From positions 1-7,200 of the forward strand of contig CAZHCK010000106.1 in NCBI GenBank assembly GCA_964530915.1: a stretch of DNA of 7,200 nt. The letters are read 5' to 3'. Position 1 is the first letter of the stretch; each line of letters starts with the position of its first letter. This DNA comes from Cloacibacterium sp964530915. GTDB lineage: Bacteria > Bacteroidota > Bacteroidia > Flavobacteriales > Weeksellaceae. Of this stretch, positions 5,331 to 7,200 are shown piece after piece. A program made the translations under genes and the position numbers. The notes below the pieces were generated by a model. It had not been told where the DNA came from. It ran no database searches and saw only the letters and a program-made list of their open reading frames with translations.

Positions 5331-6575
5331 ATGAATGAAGAAATAAAAAAACGCCAACTCAGAAATCATAAAATGCTCGCAACAGGACTTTTCGTTTTGA
5401 TGACTTGTATTTTTTTGACAATGACTTATCTTCAGAAATATCAAAATTTCGGACATTGGGTAGGTTATGTAAAAGCCTTTTCTGAAGCAGCGATGGTGGG
5501 AGCATTGGCAGATTGGTTTGCCGTGACAGCACTTTTTCATCATCCACTTGGATTAAAAATTCCTCACACCAATTTAATTGAACAATCCAAAGAGAGAATC
5601 GGCGATAATCTGGGAAATTTTGTGGTTTCTAATTTTCTTTCACCGAAAAATATAAGACCTTACATACAGAATTTGAAGGTTTCTCATTTCATTGGAGAAT
5701 GGCTTCAGAAAGAGAAAAATGCCACTGTTTTGGTGAAAAATTTATCAGAAATTGTGTTAGATATTCTTCAAAAATTAGAAGATGACGCTGTGGTAAATTT
5801 CATCAGTAAAAAAGCAAAAGAAATGACGGGAGATATTAAAATCAACCAAATTCTAGGAAATGGAATGGAATATCTTCTCGAAAAAAATGACCACCAAAAA
5901 CTCATTACCAGTTTATCGGCACAAATCAAAAACTATATTCTGGAACACCACGAAATGGTGAGAGAACGAGTAAAGAAGGAAAGTTTTACACTTATCCCAA
6001 GTTTTGTAGATGATAAAATCGCAGAGAAAATCACTTCTGGACTTTCTAAATATTTTGAAGAAGTAGAGCAAGACCCCAACCATGCTTTAAGAAAAGAAAT
6101 CACTCAAAAATTATTCGATTTTTCTTCTGAAATCAAAATCAATCCTCAATACGAACAAGAATTCAATGCGATAAAAGATGATTTTCTGCAACCAGAAAAA
6201 ATTCATCAATATTCCCATGATATTTGGGTTTCTTTGAAAAAAACATTGACGGAAGAATTGATACAAGAGCATTCTTCGCTCAAAAATTATCTTCACAAAA
6301 ACATTGCAGAATTTTCGGAAAACCTAAGAACAGACGAAAAACTACAGCATAAAATTGACCATTGGGTTCGCGTAACAGCTTATAAATACATCTTACGAAA
6401 TACCAATAAATTTGGCGATTTAATTGCAGATACTGTAGGAAACTGGCAAGGAAAAGAACTCTCCGAAAAACTAGAATTAGAAGTTGGGAAAGACTTACAA
6501 TTTATTAGAATTAACGGGACTTTGGTTGGTGGATTGGTTGGGTTGTTGATTTACAGTATTGCGCAACTCATTTAA
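5331..6575 (+). CDS. DUF445 family protein (YjiN-like), membrane-anchored
   Basis: This 414-residue protein belongs to the DUF445 family, which includes E. coli YjiN; its function is not established. A first membrane segment covers about residues 16-34 (ML.TGLFVLMTCIFLTMTYL). It is followed by the family signature around 54-80, with AAMVGALADWFAVTALF then HHPLGLKIPHTNLI. The middle (about 85-380) is charged and mainly helical, with probable coiled-coil stretches. The C-terminus (396-414, GTLVGGLVGLLIYSIAQLI) is a second hydrophobic segment with the Gly-rich G.LVGGLVG pattern usual for the family. Length and domain order are normal and the gene appears intact. It is divergent from msrB and convergent with the orphan gene to its right. 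The surroundings suggest only a general envelope role. ATG 5331 is the first in frame and directly precedes the hydrophilic N-terminal leader. Confidence 0.9.
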   Translation: MNEEIKKRQLRNHKMLATGLFVLMTCIFLTMTYLQKYQNFGHWVGYVKAFSEAAMVGALADWFAVTALFHHPLGLKIPHTNLIEQSKERIGDNLGNFVVSNFLSPKNIRPYIQNLKVSHFIGEWLQKEKNATVLVKNLSEIVLDILQKLEDDAVVNFISKKAKEMTGDIKINQILGNGMEYLLEKNDHQKLITSLSAQIKNYILEHHEMVRERVKKESFTLIPSFVDDKIAEKITSGLSKYFEEVEQDPNHALRKEITQKLFDFSSEIKINPQYEQEFNAIKDDFLQPEKIHQYSHDIWVSLKKTLTEELIQEHSSLKNYLHKNIAEFSENLRTDEKLQHKIDHWVRVTAYKYILRNTNKFGDLIADTVGNWQGKELSEKLELEVGKDLQFIRINGTLVGGLVGLLIYSIAQLI

Positions 6576-6581
6576 TTTTCT

Positions 6582-6599
6582 CGCAGATTTCACAGATTT
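6582..6599 (+). repeat. Short degenerate CGCAGATTT/CACAGATTT repeat
   Basis: Two 9-base units, CGCAGATTT (6582-6590) and CACAGATTT (6591-6599), lie directly after the stop of the DUF445 gene. They are followed by a looser unit (TTACGGAAAAT). Runs of this type, with CGCAGATTT or CACAGATTT units, recur in intergenic DNA of many Flavobacteriia genomes (from general knowledge, not checked here). I see no convincing terminator in the 83-base convergent gap. Confidence 0.45.
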
Positions 6600-6658
6600 T
6601 TACGGAAAATTATGTTTTTGTCTGTATGAGTGAAACAAAGTCTAGTGAAGAATCTCTA

Positions 6659-7171
6659 TTAAATTATAGTGAAAATATATTTCTTTTCTTTTTCATCAAT
6701 CCAAATATCAGAAATCTTGTCTTCTATAAATTTAATATTCTTATTTTCAACTTCAAAAAATTGTTTCCAAAAATCAAAATCTTTTTGAAGTTTTTTATAT
6801 GAATTTAGTGAATGTTTTTGAGCAAACTCTTCATCAAAACCAAGGTTGACCAACTCTTTTTTTAGTTGTTCTTGTGTTTTAGAGCTTAATGCTTTAACAG
6901 ATTCAAAAACATCATTGATAATCTTTGTGTCCCAAATCTCTATTTCAATTTTATTTGATTCAAAATCATCAAAATTATTTTCAGATGTCAAATATTCAAA
7001 TATTTGATTTTGAAGAATGATTTTCTTTCCGTTTTCTTCAGTTTTTAAAGGCGAAAAGTTTAGATAAGAATCTTTACTCTTATAAATCTTTATTCCAAAA
7101 ACAATCTCCTTTTCAACAATTTCATTATGTTGATTCTGAATTATTATTTCTATTTTTTTTGGAATTTTCAT
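6659..7171 (-). CDS. Hypothetical protein, family not recognised
   Basis: This 170-residue protein is not one I recognise. It has no signal peptide and no membrane segment, so it is probably cytosolic. It is rich in Lys, Glu, Ile, Asn and Phe. The N-terminal half (about 1-85) alternates hydrophobic and charged residues, as in beta strands (KIEIIIQNQ, IVFGIKIY, KIEIEIWD). The second half (about 88-145) looks helical (FESVKALSSKTQEQLKKEL, then a stretch with W135). The end returns to strand-like sequence (KKYIFTII). There are no Cys residues and no obvious catalytic motif. Three hand-counted 60-base rows (6661-6720, 6901-6960, 7021-7080) give 43 G/C of 180, about 24%. Rows counted in the DUF445 gene (5461, 5761, 6001) gave 28-45%, so a more recent arrival is possible but not shown. 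An exact TAnnTTTG promoter element just upstream supports the start at 7171. Confidence 0.7.
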   Translation of the reverse strand: MKIPKKIEIIIQNQHNEIVEKEIVFGIKIYKSKDSYLNFSPLKTEENGKKIILQNQIFEYLTSENNFDDFESNKIEIEIWDTKIINDVFESVKALSSKTQEQLKKELVNLGFDEEFAQKHSLNSYKKLQKDFDFWKQFFEVENKNIKFIEDKISDIWIDEKEKKYIFTII

Positions 7172-7182
7172 AAAGTAAATTT

Positions 7183-7190
7183 CAAATTTA
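7183..7190 (-). promoter_or_regulatory. -7 promoter element of the orphan gene
   Basis: On the - strand TAAATTTG (7190-7183) matches TAnnTTTG exactly, 11 bases before the ATG at 7171. The leader would be very short, about 5 bases. The -33 box would lie beyond the right edge of the window. Confidence 0.45.
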
Positions 7191-7200
7191 GTAAAAAGAC

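Noticed and set aside
6592..6625. Weak inverted repeat ACAGAT/GTCTGT in the convergent gap as terminator
   Set aside because: The stem is only 6 bp with a wobble and a 22-base loop, and no T run follows on either strand.

Overview
The window is AT-rich and looks like chromosomal DNA of a Flavobacteriia member, probably the Chryseobacterium/Cloacibacterium side of the order. This is an inference from three things: a GLPGLI-family protein; a TonB-dependent receptor with the plug sequence style of Bacteroidota; and several Bacteroidota-type promoters (-7 element TAnnTTTG) with no Shine-Dalgarno sites. Eight protein-coding genes fill almost all of it. No tRNA, rRNA, CRISPR array, insertion sequence or transposase is visible.

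Left part (1-3840, + strand). A GLPGLI-family exported protein (63-884) has its own promoter and ends in a strong intrinsic terminator (898-945). A new promoter starts inside that terminator and drives an apparent two-gene operon. The operon encodes a small exported protein with nine cysteines (963-1334) and a TonB-dependent outer-membrane receptor (1408-3789). The receptor carries an N-terminal heavy-metal-associated (HMA) domain and a histidine-rich linker ahead of its plug and barrel. Together they look like an outer-membrane system for handling a soft metal, most likely copper. A near-perfect palindromic terminator (3797-3828) closes this operon and the convergent gene from the other side.

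Middle part (3841-5234, - strand). Two envelope-maintenance genes lie in tandem: an exported MsrB-type methionine sulfoxide reductase (4716-5234) and a YkuD_2-type murein L,D-transpeptidase domain protein (3844-4584). The transpeptidase has the best promoter of the window. Three GTTAA repeats spaced one helical turn apart lie upstream of it. The 20 bases ending in its ATG recur, 18 of 20 identical, at an internal ATG of msrB.

Right part (5331-7200). A DUF445/YjiN-like membrane-anchored protein (5331-6575, + strand) is divergent from msrB. A convergent, more AT-rich orphan gene of unknown function (6659-7171, - strand) follows. Between them lies a short degenerate repeat of the CGCAGATTT/CACAGATTT type.

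The most notable items are the Cys-rich protein plus HMA-receptor module, the shared leader and possible second start in msrB, and the phased repeats upstream of the L,D-transpeptidase gene. None can be called a new system from sequence alone.
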